From: Primula veris
Taxonomy: Eukaryota > Streptophyta > Magnoliopsida > Ericales > Primulaceae
Assembly (NCBI GenBank): GCA_963682055.1
Contig: OY821748.1
Location: 31,336,661 to 31,400,660, forward strand
Reading direction: 5' to 3'
Length of the DNA stretch: 64,000 bases
Shown: positions 52,998 to 64,000 of the stretch, in pieces
How positions within the stretch are numbered: the stretch's first letter is position 1
Layout of the letters: every line of letters begins with the position of its first letter
Notes under the pieces: generated by a model
Told to the model about the DNA's origin: nothing
Database searches by the model: none
Seen by the model: the letters and a program-made list of their open reading frames with translations, nothing else
Made by a program: the position numbers and the translations under genes

Positions 52998-55900
52998 GTC
53001 CTATATTACATGGTTTTTATCGTTTTTAGTTTCAGCCTTTTTTTACTTGATTTTGTGGCCTATAGCAAATGCTTTTATTGAGATTTCAAATTGTCCTTTT
53101 ATTTCTTGGCTTTATGTCCTATAGTTCTCGGTTTTTACTGTTTTCGTTTCTACCAATTTTCGTATAATTTTGTGGCTAGCACACGCTTTAATTGACATTT
53201 TTTATTGTCAATTTATTACTTGGATTTATGGTTTATAGTACATGGTTTTTAACGTTTTACCTTTCTGCTTTTTTCATGATTTTGTGGCCTATAGCACACA
53301 CTTTTATTGAGATTTTAAATTGCCCTTTTATTTCTTGGATTTATGGCCTATGGTGCAAGGCTTTTACTTTTTTTCGTTTCCTCCCTTTTTTGCATGATTT
53401 TGTGCCCTATAGCACACGCTTTTATTGAGATTTTATATTGTGTTTTTCTTTTTTGGATTTATGGCCTATAGTGCAAGGTTTTTACCGTTTTTCGTTTCCT
53501 CCCTATTTTGTATGATTTTGTGGCATATAGCACACGCTTTTATTGAGATTTTATATTGTGTTTTTCTTCTTTGGATTTATGGCCTATAGTGTAAGATTTA
53601 TACCGTTTTTCGTTTCCTCCCTTTTTTGCATGATTTTGTGGCCTATATAGCACCCGCTTTTATTGAGATTTTAAATTGTCATTTTTTTTGTGGATTTATG
53701 CTGTAGTACAAGATTTTTTCTGTTTTTCGTTTATACCATTTTTGCATGATTTTGTGACCTATAGTACACGCTTTTATGAAGATTTATTATTGTCATTTTA
53801 TTACTTGGATTTATGGATTATAGTATATCGTTTTTGGCATTTTTCGTTTATACCATTTTTTGCATGATTTTGTGGCACATGCTTTTATTCATATTTTAAA
53901 TTGTCATTTTATTTCTTAGATTTATGGCTTATAGGTCACGGTTTTTATCGTTTTTTGTTACTGTATTTTTTGCATGATTTTGTAGACAATATAACACACT
54001 TTTATCCAGATTTTACATCGACATTTTATTTCTTGGATTTATGGCGTATAGTACACGGTTTTTATCGTTTTTCGTTTCTACCTTTTTTGCATGATTTTGT
54101 GACCTATAGCAAATGCTTTTATTGAGATTTTAAATTGCATTTTTCTTTCCTGGATTTATGGCCTATAGTACAAGATTTTTAACGTTTTTCATTTCCTTTT
54201 TTTTTACATGAATTTGTGGCCTATAGCAAATGCTTTTATTGAGATTTTATATTGTGTTTTTCTTTTTTGAATATATGGCATATATAGTACATGCTTTTTG
54301 TCATTTTTTGTTTATGCGATTTAGTGCATAATTTTATTGCCTATAGCACACGCTTTTTTTGATATTTGACATTTTCATTTATTTCTTGGATTTATGGCTT
54401 ATCGTAAACGGTTTTTACTGTTTTTTGGTTATGCCCTTTTTCGCATTATTTTGTGACCTATAGCACACGCTTTTATTGAGATTTTAAATTGTTATTTTCA
54501 TTCGTGGATTTATGGTGTATAGTACACAATTTTTACTTTTTTCGTTTCTACCATTTTTTGCATGATTTTGTGAACTATAGCACATGCTTTTATGAATATT
54601 TATTATTATCATTTTATTACTTGGATTTATAGCTTTATAATACATCGTTTTTGTCATTTTCCATTTCTGCCATTTTTTACATGATTTTGTGGGCTGGCAC
54701 ACGATTTTATTGATATTTTACATCGTCATTTTATTTCATGGATTTCTGGCCTATAGTACACGGTTTTTACCGTTTTTTCTTTATACCTTTTTTTGCATGA
54801 TTTTGTGACCTATATAGCACACATTTTTATGAATATTTATTATTGTCATTTTATTACTTGGATTTATGGATTATAGTACACCGGTTTTGGCATTTTTCGT
54901 TTATGCTCTTTTTTGCATGATTTTGTGGCCTATATAACACAGGTTTTTGGCTTTTATTGATATTTTACATTGCTATTTTTTTTCTAGAGTTTATGGCCTA
55001 TATGACACGATTTTTACCGTTTTTGGTTACTGAATTTTTTTGCATGATTTTGCAGAGTATATAGCACACACTTTTATCGAGATTTTACATCGACATTTTA
55101 TTTCTTGGATTTATGGCTTATAGTATACGGTTTTTATCTTTTTTCGTTTCAGCCATTTTTTAATTGATTTCACGGCCTATCGCAAATGCTTATATTGATA
55201 TTTCAAATTGTCCTTTTATTTCTTCGATTTATGATTTTTACTGTTTTTCGTTTCTACCAATTTTCACATAATTTTGTGTCATATAACACACTCTTTAATT
55301 GAGATTTTTTATTATCAATTTATTAATGGGATTTATGGCTTAGTACATGGTTTTATTGTTTTTCATTTCTCCCTTTTTGTCATGATTTTGTGCCCTATAG
55401 CACATGATTTTATTGAGATTTTAAATTGTATTTTTCTTTCTTGGATTTATGGCCTATAGTGCATGGTTTTTACCGTTTTTCGTTTCCGCCCTTTTTTGCA
55501 AGGTTTTGTGGCCTATAGCACACACTTTTATTGAGATTTTTTTATTTTGTTTTTCTTTTTTGAATATATGGCCTATAGTACACGCTTTTTAGTATTTTTC
55601 GTTTATGCCATTTTTTGCATGATTTTGTGGCCTATAGGGAACGGTTTTTACCGTTTTTCCTTTCTGCCTTTTTTTTCATGATTTTGTGGCTAGCACACGC
55701 TTTTATGAAAATTTATTATTGTTATTTTATTACTTGAATTTATGGTTATAGTACATCGTTTTTGGCATTTTTCGTTTCTGCCATGTTTTGTATGATTTTA
55801 TGGCCTATATCACACACTTTTATTGATATTTTACATTGTTATTTTATTTCTTAGATATGGCTTATAGGTCACGGTTTTTACCGTTTTTTGTTATGTAATT

Positions 55901-58480
55901 TTTTGTGGCCTACGCACACGCTTTTATTGACTATATAACACACTTTTATCAAGATTTTACATCGACATTTTATTTCTAGGATTTATGGCTTATAGTACAC
56001 GGTTTTTATCGTTTTTCGTTTCAGTCCTTTTTTCCTTGATTTTGTGGCCTATAGCAAATGCTTTTATCGAGATTTTAAATTACTCTTTTCTTTCTTGGAT
56101 TTATGGTCTACAGTGCAAGGTTTTAACTGTTTTTCGTTTCCTCCCTTTTTTGAATGATTTTGTGGACGCACACGCTTTTATTGAGATTTTATATTGTGTT
56201 TTTCTTTTTTGAATATATGGTATGTAGTACACCCTATAGTACACGGTTTTTTTTGTTTTTTTTTTAGCCCTTTTTTGCATGAATTTGTGTCCTATAACTC
56301 ATGCTTTTATTGAGATTTTACTTTGTCATTTTCTTTCTTAAATTTATGCACTACAGTAGACGCTTTTACCGTTTTTTGTTTCCGCCATTTTTTTAATGAT
56401 TTTGTGGCCTATAACACACGCTTTTATTGAGATTTTAAATTTTCCTTTTCTTTCTTGGATTTATGGCTTATAGTGCACGGATTTTAACCTTTTTTGTTTC
56501 CACCCTTTTTTGCATGATTTTGTAGCCTATAGCGCATGCTTTTATTGATATTTTTATTTGTCTTTTTTTTTTTTCTAAGATTTATGGATACTCACTTTTT
56601 ACGTTTTTTTTTTATTTCTGCCATGTTTTGCATGATGCTTTTATTGATATTTTACATTGTCATTTTATTTCATACATGTATGGCTTATAGTACACGGTTT
56701 TTACTTTTTTTCGTTAATGCTATTTTTTGCATGATTTTGTGGTCTATAGCACACACTTTTGTTGAGATTTTAAATTGTCCTTTTCTTTCTTGGATTTATG
56801 GCCTAAGTTACATGGTTTTTACCGTTTTCCGGTTCTGCCCTTTTTTGGATGATTTTGTGGCCTAGTTCACGCTTTTATTGATATTTTACTTTGTCTTTTT
56901 ATTTTCTCAGGTTTATGGATACTCGCTTTTTAACGTTTTTTCATTTATGCACTTTTTTGCAAGATTTGTGGCCACACACGCTTTTATTGATATTTTAAAT
57001 TGCCATTTTATTTCTTAGATTTATGTCTTATATAGTACACGATTTTTTTCATGATTTTGTGGACATAACACACACTTTTATCGATATTTTACATTGACCT
57101 TTTATTTCTTTGATTTATGGCTTACAGTACACGGTTTTTATCGTTTTTTGTTTCTGCCCTTTCTTGCATTATTTTGTGGCCTAGAGCACACGCTTTTATT
57201 AATATTTTACATTGTAATTTTATTTCTTAAATTTATGCTATAGTACACGGTTTTTACCGTTTTTCATTTATGCCTTTTTTTCATGACTTTGTGGCCTATA
57301 CGATACACATTTTTTTTTGAGATGTTATATTGTTCTTTTCCTGCTTGTATTTCTGGCTTATAATACATAGTTTTTACCATTTTTCGTTTTTGCCATTTTT
57401 TGCATGATTTTGTGGTTTATATAACACACGATTTGATTGAGGTTTTACATTGTCATTTTATTGATTGAATTTATTGCTTATAGTACAAGTTTTTTTCCAA
57501 TTTTTGTTTGTGCAATTTTTTGCATGATTTTGTTGCATATAGCACACGCTTTTATTGAGATTTTAAATTGTCCATTTCTTTCGTGGATTTATGGTGTAGT
57601 ACACGGTTTTTACTGTTTTTCGTTTCTCCCATTTTTTGCATGATTTTATGACTTATAGCACACACTTTTATGAAGATTTATTGTTGTCATTTTATTACTT
57701 TGTTTATGGCTTATAGTACATCGTTTTTGTCATTTTTTGTTTATGCCATTTTTTGCATGATCTTGTGGATTATAGCACACACTTTTATTGATATTTTACA
57801 TTGTCATTTTATTTATTAGATTTATGACTTATAGGACACGGTTTTTACAATTTGTTGTTACTGCATTTTTTAGCATGATTTTGTGGCCTAGCACACACTT
57901 TTATTGAGATTTTAAATTGTCCTTTTCTTTCTTGGATTTATGTGATATAGTGCACGACTTTTATCGTTTTTCATTTCCGCCGTTTATTGCATGATTTTAT
58001 GGCCTATAGCACACGCTTTTATTGAGATTTTATATTGTGTTTTTCTTTTTTTGTTATATGGCTTATAGTACACATTTTTTTGGCATTTTTCGTTTATGCC
58101 CATTTTTGCATGATTTTGTGGCATATAACACACGCTTTTATTGAGATTTTACATTGTCATTTTATTTCTTAGATATATGGCTTATATGACACGGTTTTTA
58201 CCATTTTTTGTTAATGCATTTTTTTGCATGATTTTGTGGACAATATAACACACTTTTATCGATATTTTACATCGACATTTTATTTATTGGATTTATGGTT
58301 TATATTACATGGTTTTTATTGTTTTTCATTTCAGCACCTTTTTACCTGATTTTGTGGCCTATAACAAATGCTTTTATTGAGATTTCAAATTGTCCTTTTT
58401 TTTCTTGGATTTATGGCCTATAGTGCAAGATTTTTACCGATTTTCGTTTCCTCCCTTTTTTGCATAATTTTGTTGTCTTT
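52998..58480 (+). repeat. Higher-order copy of 31,990-37,400 within the array
   Basis: About 5.5 kb repeats an earlier part of the array at an offset of about 21.0-21.1 kb. Shared oddities are GCCTATATAACACAGGTTTT (33807 and 54927 areas), TATTGACTATATAACACAC (34827 and 55925) and GGACAATATAACACAC (37137 and 58239). A third, more diverged copy of the 3' part lies at about 25,000-27,900 (GATTTATGGATACTCACTTT at about 25890, 35475 and 56578). Confidence 0.75.
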
Positions 58481-59791
58481 TGCACACGCTTTTATTGAGA
58501 TTTTATATTGTGTTTTTCTTTTTTGGGTATATGGTACATGCTTTTTGGCATTTTTCGTTTATGTCATTTTGTGCATGATTTTGTTGCCTATAGCACACGC
58601 TTTTCTTGATATTTGACATTGTCATTTATTTCTTCGATTTATGGCTTATAATACACGGTCTATACTGGTTTTTGTTTATGCCATTTTTTGAATGATATTG
58701 TGGCCTATAGCACACTCTTTTATTTAGATTTTAAATTGTTATTTTCTTTCGTGGATTTATGGCGTATAGTACACAGTTTTTACTGTTTTTCATTTCTACC
58801 CTTTTTAGCATGATTTTGTGACCTATAGCACACACTTTTATAAAGATTTATTATTGTCATTTTATTACTTGTATTTATAGCTTATAGTACACAATTTTTG
58901 GCATTTTTCATTTCTGCCATTTTTTTCATGACTTTTTGGCCTATATTACACGCTTTTATTGATATTTTACATTGTTATTTTTTTTTTTGGATTTATGGAT
59001 TATAGAACACGGTTTTTGCCGTTTTTTGTTACTGTATTTTTTTGCATGATTTTGTGTACCATATAGCACACTTTTATTGAAATTTTACATCGACATTTTA
59101 TTTCTTGGATTTACGGCTTATAGTACACGATTTTTATCGTTTTTTGTTTTAGCCATTTTTATTCGATTTTGTGTCTTATAGCAAATGAATTTATTGAAAT
59201 TTCAAATTGTCCTTTTATTTCTTGTATTTATGGCCTATAGTACTCGATTTTTACTGTTTTTCGTTTCTACCAATTTTCGCATGATTTTGTGGCCTATAGC
59301 ACACGCTTTTTATTGAGATTTTTTATTGTTAATTTATTACTTGGATTTATGGCTTATAGTACATGGTTTTTACCGCTTTTCATTTCTGCCTTTTTTTCAT
59401 GATTTTGTGGCCTGTAGCACACGCTTTTATTGAGATTTTAAATTGTAATTTTCTTTATTGGATTTTTGGCCTATAGTGCAAAGTTTTACTGTTTTCTGTT
59501 TTCTCCCTTTTTTGCATGATTTTGTGGCCAATAGCACACGCTTTTATTGAGATTTTGTATTGTGGTTTTATTTTTATTTTTTATATATGGCCTATAATAC
59601 ACGCTTTTTACCATTTTTCATTTATGCCATTTTGTGCATGATTTTGTTGTACATAGCACACGCTTTTCTCGATATTTGACATTGTCATTTATTTCTTGGA
59701 TTTATGGCTTATAGTACACGACTTATACTGTTTTTCATTTATGCTCTTTTTTGCATGATTTTGTGGCCTATAACACACGCTTTTATTGAGA

Positions 59792-60134
59792 TTTTAACAA
59801 TTTCGACATCATAGTCTAAAGTTGCTCAATCTGGACACTGATCTGTTTAAACAACTAATCTGTACACCGACCTATCAATATTTACAAATTAGACATCAAT
59901 CTACGCAAATCCTCAGAAGTAGCACACCGACCTATTGAAATTGACGAGTGCTAAAAGTTTAATTGTTAATGTTGGTGTACTAATTATTCACTTTGGTTCT
60001 TAATACACCACCCTCAACGATAAACTAGTAAATAACTAGTGGTTAATTGTGTAAATCTGCCTAATTTTGTGAGATCAATGAATTAATAAATTGTGCAATT
60101 CTATACTCTTGTGTACTAATTGTTAAAAACTGAT
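59792..60134. mobile_element. Second copy of the intron 9 MITE, left end clipped
   Basis: Same element as at 17786-18134 but lacking its first six bases, which are replaced by satellite. The right terminal repeat AATTGTTAAAAACTGAT is intact at 60118-60134. One substitution (59888) separates the two copies. Confidence 0.6.
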
Positions 60135-60235
60135 TGGTGTGTATTTTCTCCTTATTTGATATTTTGTTTTGCTTAAAGGTGAGAGCGTGGTGTTCTTTCC
60201 TGGAACGTAGTACATCTAAGATTTGTTTTTTGCAG

Positions 60236-63200
60236 GACGCTTTTCTTCTGTGGGACACATACGGCTTTCCCTTAGATCTAACTCAGGTCAATAATATACT
60301 ATCCGTTCTATTGTTCCATAATTCAAAATTGGGTTGTCAATGGAATTTTAACAGACGTTTTTCCTCTCTTACAGTTGATGGCTGAAGAACGGGGTTTTCT
60401 AGTTGATAAAGAAGGTTTTAATGTCGCAATGAATGAAGCTAGGGAAAGGTCCAGGAGTGCTCAGAATAAGGTCTGAAAATCTTTTACGAATTATTCTCTA
60501 TTTGTTTCACCTTCAGGAACCGTAGTTAGTAAAACAAAGAAGAGACATTTGAAGTGCATAATCTGCAGTCTAGTAACAAGCTTTTTTATCTTACTTTATG
60601 CCAATTTCATTGATTATGCTGAATTAGTTTTTTGTTTGCAGCAAGCTGGTGGTACAATTGTTTTAGATGCAGATGCTACCTCAGCGTTAAACAAGAGAGG
60701 AGTTGTTTCTACTGATGATAGCTTCAAGTTTACATGGTTTGAGGTTTGTTAAATTCTGATGCATTTGAAGTTCTGACAGTTTCTAGTTATAGGTACAACT
60801 TGAATTAGTTTTTTGTTTGTGCCAACTGCCAAATGGTATGCAGCCAGCTTAGATTTACATGCTGGATAGGTCTGATGCATTTGGAGATTCCTTTTTCAAT
60901 AATTAATTTAACTATATGGTTGTTCAATTCCAAAATTATCTCTCCTTATTAGCATTGTCTGTATGGTGGTTTAATACCATATTTGTGACGAGTAATGATA
61001 CTTTCACTTTAAAACTCCAGACAACATTCACATGTCATCAATCATACATGGCATGGACTGAAAAGATCATGTTGTGAATATGATCAAGTCTTAATGAGTT
61101 TAGTATACTCTCGTTTTGATTATTTGATAGTGCCACATAGAATGGAGTGTTGTCTTGAGTGTAAGGGGAGTTAGCTATCGTTGCTTGTTTGTAACTTAAT
61201 GAAAAACGAATAGTATACCTTATGCACCGCACCCTAAGAAGCATTTACTAAACGATCCCTACATTTATTGAGAATTGGATCTAACCTTTGCTCTGCAAGT
61301 CATATTGGTTATTCTGCTTTTTGGACAATTATAAGGTATGGACAATAGTTGCTTTTTTTAAAATTACTAAGAAAGAAAATTTTGCTTGGTTTATTTAAAA
61401 ATTGCAAGACTTGTAATGAGTATGAAAGCTTTCATTAAGACTACCAAAATATTAACACATTACCTGTTTGGTGATTCCACTATATACTGAAATTTCAGGA
61501 TCATGAAAGTACAATAAGAGCTATTTATAACGGAAAAGAGTTCGTGGAAACCGCTGTCGGTTATAATGAAGTTGCTATCATTCTTGAAACGACTAATTTC
61601 TACGCAGAACAGGGTGGTCAGGTATATCATAACACGTCTTCAGCTTTTTCCTTTATAGACAATAGACATCATGTATTGGGGCCCAACAGGTTTGCATATA
61701 CCTGAGAGTCGGAGATGTTTTAATGACACTGGATTGCTTATTGTACTCCTTAATCTGTGATGCTGAGATGCATGTGAATTTATGTCACTCAACGATAAAT
61801 TATGTAGTCTAAAATGCTTCTTTTTACCATAGATATTCGATACCGGATCACTTGAAGGCTCTTCCGGATCTTTTCGAGTATGCAACGTCCAAATATATGG
61901 AGGGTTTATTGTTCATATCGGTTCTTTCTCTGGAGAGAAATCAAAATTCTCTGTTGGTGATAAATTAATTTGCAAGGTAAATATGTTATCTAACTTTATA
62001 TATATACATATGTGTGTGTGTGTGTGTGTTTGATTTGTTATTGTCTTATTGAACATTGATCTATGATACATGCAGGTTATATATATAAATATGTATGTAT
62101 ATATGTATGTATGTATGTGATTGTGTTCCTTCTAATTGTTATCGACTATAAAAATTGACCTATGATATGCAGGTTGACTATGAGAGGCGCAAGCTCATCG
62201 CTCCTAACCATACATGTACCCACATGTTAAATTTTGCGCTCAGGGTATTCTTCTACCAAGATGATATAATTCTTTGTGCCTAACCTATACATGTTAGTTT
62301 CTGCTTTAATGTATTCTTCTCAACCTTAATGCAGGAAGTACTGGGAAATCACATCGACCAGAAAGGATCAATTGTTCTTCCTGAGAAATTGAGATTTGAT
62401 TTCTCTCACGGTAATGTCAATTATTTATTCACTTTTTCGTTAGGAAATATATGTATTATTGTATTCACATTCGTTGATGCACTTTTTAAAATAAACAGGC
62501 AAACCTGTGAAACCTGACGACTTGAGAAAAATTGAGTCTATCGTAAATGAGCAAATAAAAGCTGAACTCGATGTGTTCGCCAAAGAAGTCATCCTTGCAG
62601 ATGCCAAGCGCATCAACGGTTTGAGAGCGGTGTTTGGTGAAGTAAGCTTTCGAATGTGGAGTATAATTTTTTCTAGTCGAACCATAGTTGGTTTATCAGT
62701 CGCTTTATTCAGATTATCTTATCTTTTTCATCTGATTCAGGTCTATCCTGACCCTGTACGAGTTGTTTCCATTGGTCAAAATGTTGAGAATCTCCTTTCT
62801 TCTCCAGATAGTGAAGCGTGGTTGTCTATTTCAACTGAGCTCTGTGGAGGTAGCTTGTTTTACCAGCCTGTGATTTTAATTTTCTGTTAATAGATAAACC
62901 ATTTGTTGATTGTAGAGTCTGTTGAATTACAGGTACTCATATTACCAATACACGAGAGGCGAAGGCATTTGCTCTGTTATCTGAAGAGGGGATTGCTAAA
63001 GGTATTCGCAGAGTAACTGCTGTTACAACAGATGGTGCTTTTAAGGCCTTGGAACTTGCGTCGTCACTTGAGCACGAATTAAATGAAGCATCAAGTGCCG
63101 AAGGGACTCTCTTGGAACAGGTTCATTGCCTTTTTTCTTTTTCTTTTTCATCTGGTTCCTCTTTCTCCAGTGTTGTATGTAAACTTGACCGTCTTTCTTT

Positions 63201-64000
63201 TCCAGAGAGTAACTTCTTTGAATAGTCGTGTGGAATCGGCGACCATTCCAGCAGCCAAGAAAGCTAATCTTAAAGCGAGAATATCTGTCCTTCAGGTGTT
63301 TATCTAAGCTGATTGCTTAAGCAAAATGTTTTTTTTAATCGTCATCGAAGTTGATTCTGATTTCCGGTTTAATAACAGAATCAAGTGATAAAAGCCAAGA
63401 AGAAGATTGCAGAAGAAAATGTACAAAAAGCCATGAAGGTTGCAATTCAGGATGCAGAAGTTGCTGCTTCTAAAGGAAAGGCATTTTGCATAGCACGTGT
63501 TGATGTTGGGTCAGATACCACTGCTCTTCGTGAAGCTGTTGTCAAGGTCATGGAACAAAAGGTAATTTTTGTTAGTATTTACACATTTATGCCTATTTGT
63601 AGCAGGACATGCTTTTTTCCAAAAAATTCTTGCCTCGTTAAAAAAGCAGGGTGAGTTATAACCACCATCCCCATACTAAGAGATTTTATTTATTTATTTT
63701 GTCCTCATAATTAGTTTCTGTTGTAATTGAAACTATGGTGACCAAATAGGAATTCTACCTGGAATAGTTTGACCATTGGGGTTGCTACTGAAACCGTGTC
63801 AATCAAATTGATATGAAGTATGAGGCTTAGTGCTGTACTTCATTTAAAGTAACCTGTAGATGCTAATTAAAAGGAGTCATAATTCACCCAAAGTTTTTTT
63901 TTTGTTTACTATTTCACAACTTTGTGTGGTTTACAGGGGATAGCAGTGATGGTCTTTAGCACAGATGAAACTTCAAACAAGGCTTTGGTATGTGCTGGGG
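60236..64000 (+). pseudogene. 5'-truncated alanyl-tRNA synthetase copy, exons 10-22 (partial)
   Basis: Exons at 60236-60286, 60375-60470, 60642-60743, 61499-61621, 61833-61976, 62173-62244, 62335-62410, 62499-62641, 62741-62849, 62933-63120, 63206-63295, 63379-63561 and 63937 onward are identical to the full gene, with all splice sites kept. Exons 1-9 are replaced by satellite, so the aminoacylation domain and much of the tRNA-recognition domain are missing. The remaining frame begins at residue 433 and includes the complete editing domain (HTCTH, CGGTH) and most of C-Ala up to the window edge. With no promoter or start exon visible it is best called a truncated pseudogene. Expression from an in-frame ATG in exon 11 (60378) is possible but unsupported. 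Confidence 0.85.

Larger units (their letters stand above)
23118..59791. repeat. Main satellite array, 118-bp dimeric unit, mixed polarity
   Basis: About 36.7 kb of the same repeat as at 1-4882. Consensus half A carries GGCCTATAGCACACGCTTTT and half B carries GGCCTATAGTACACGGTTTT; each half is 59 bp. Roughly 290-300 dimers are estimated after subtracting inserts. Orientation is + (T-rich) except at about 42572-42932 and 45941-52997. Units differ by many substitutions and short indels, so homogenisation is weak, while multi-kb blocks recur. Most half B units hold the dyad ACGGTTTTTACCGT. Many open frames of 60-120 codons encode only hydrophobic low-complexity peptides and are not annotated as genes. 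Confidence 0.95.
59792..64000 (+). repeat. Segmental duplication of 17792-22000
   Basis: From TTTTAACAATTTCGACATCA onward this matches 17792-22000 line by line at an offset of exactly 42,000. By eye I found three substitutions (17888 T to A, 20010 G to A, 20680 G to A) and no indel in 4209 bp. All three are intronic. The left junction shares TTTTAA with the satellite (GAGATTTTAAATTG), a 6-bp microhomology. The copy runs off the window. Confidence 0.95.

Noticed and set aside
23118..59791. CRISPR-like repeat-spacer array
   Set aside because: Repeats are contiguous diverged satellite units with no unique spacers, in a plant nuclear context.

Overview
This is plant nuclear DNA, very likely from a eudicot. 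It has AT-rich GT-AG introns, degenerate Arabidopsis-type TTTAGGG repeats, fragments of plastid and mitochondrial large-subunit rRNA, and one interpretable gene: an alanyl-tRNA synthetase close to the dual-targeted Arabidopsis enzyme. I cannot name the species. No tRNA, CRISPR, complete transposon or second complete gene was found.

Layout. 1-4882: T-rich tandem satellite (118-bp unit), interrupted at 2541-3073 by an organellar rRNA fragment joined to a telomere-like block. 4883-10127: non-coding 5' flank with short tandem duplications, microsatellites and a patch of diverged 59-bp satellite-related monomers (about 8890-9260). 10128-22460: complete alanyl-tRNA synthetase gene, 23 exons, 2925 nt of CDS, 974 residues; introns 1 and 2 carry their own tandem arrays, and intron 9 carries a probable MITE. 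22461-23117: 3' flank. 23118-59791: about 36.7 kb of the same satellite with one plastid 23S rRNA fragment, three more rRNA plus telomere-like modules, and polarity switches near 42.57, 42.93, 45.94 and 53.00 kb. 59792-64000: a second, 5'-truncated copy of the synthetase gene starting inside intron 9 and leaving the window in exon 22. It matches 17792-22000 with three substitutions and no indels seen.

The repeat unit is a dimer of two related 59-bp halves, each carrying the self-complementary hexamer CTATAG. Strand polarity is easy to read because the + unit is T-rich and the inverted unit A-rich. The array was built by segmental duplication and inversion of multi-kb blocks, not by uniform single-unit amplification. 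A 4-5 kb block carrying the rRNA plus telomere-like module occurs wholly or partly four times, once inverted.

The most notable points are: (i) a housekeeping gene between satellite arrays; (ii) a head-to-tail duplication with a 42,000-bp period whose junction falls inside a MITE terminal inverted repeat; (iii) a truncated copy that keeps the editing and C-terminal domains but lacks the aminoacylation domain, as in free-standing AlaX proteins; and (iv) the repeated chimera of organellar rRNA, telomere-like DNA and satellite. I saw no new multi-gene system. Because the duplication junction lies at the edge of a satellite array, misassembly must be excluded first.
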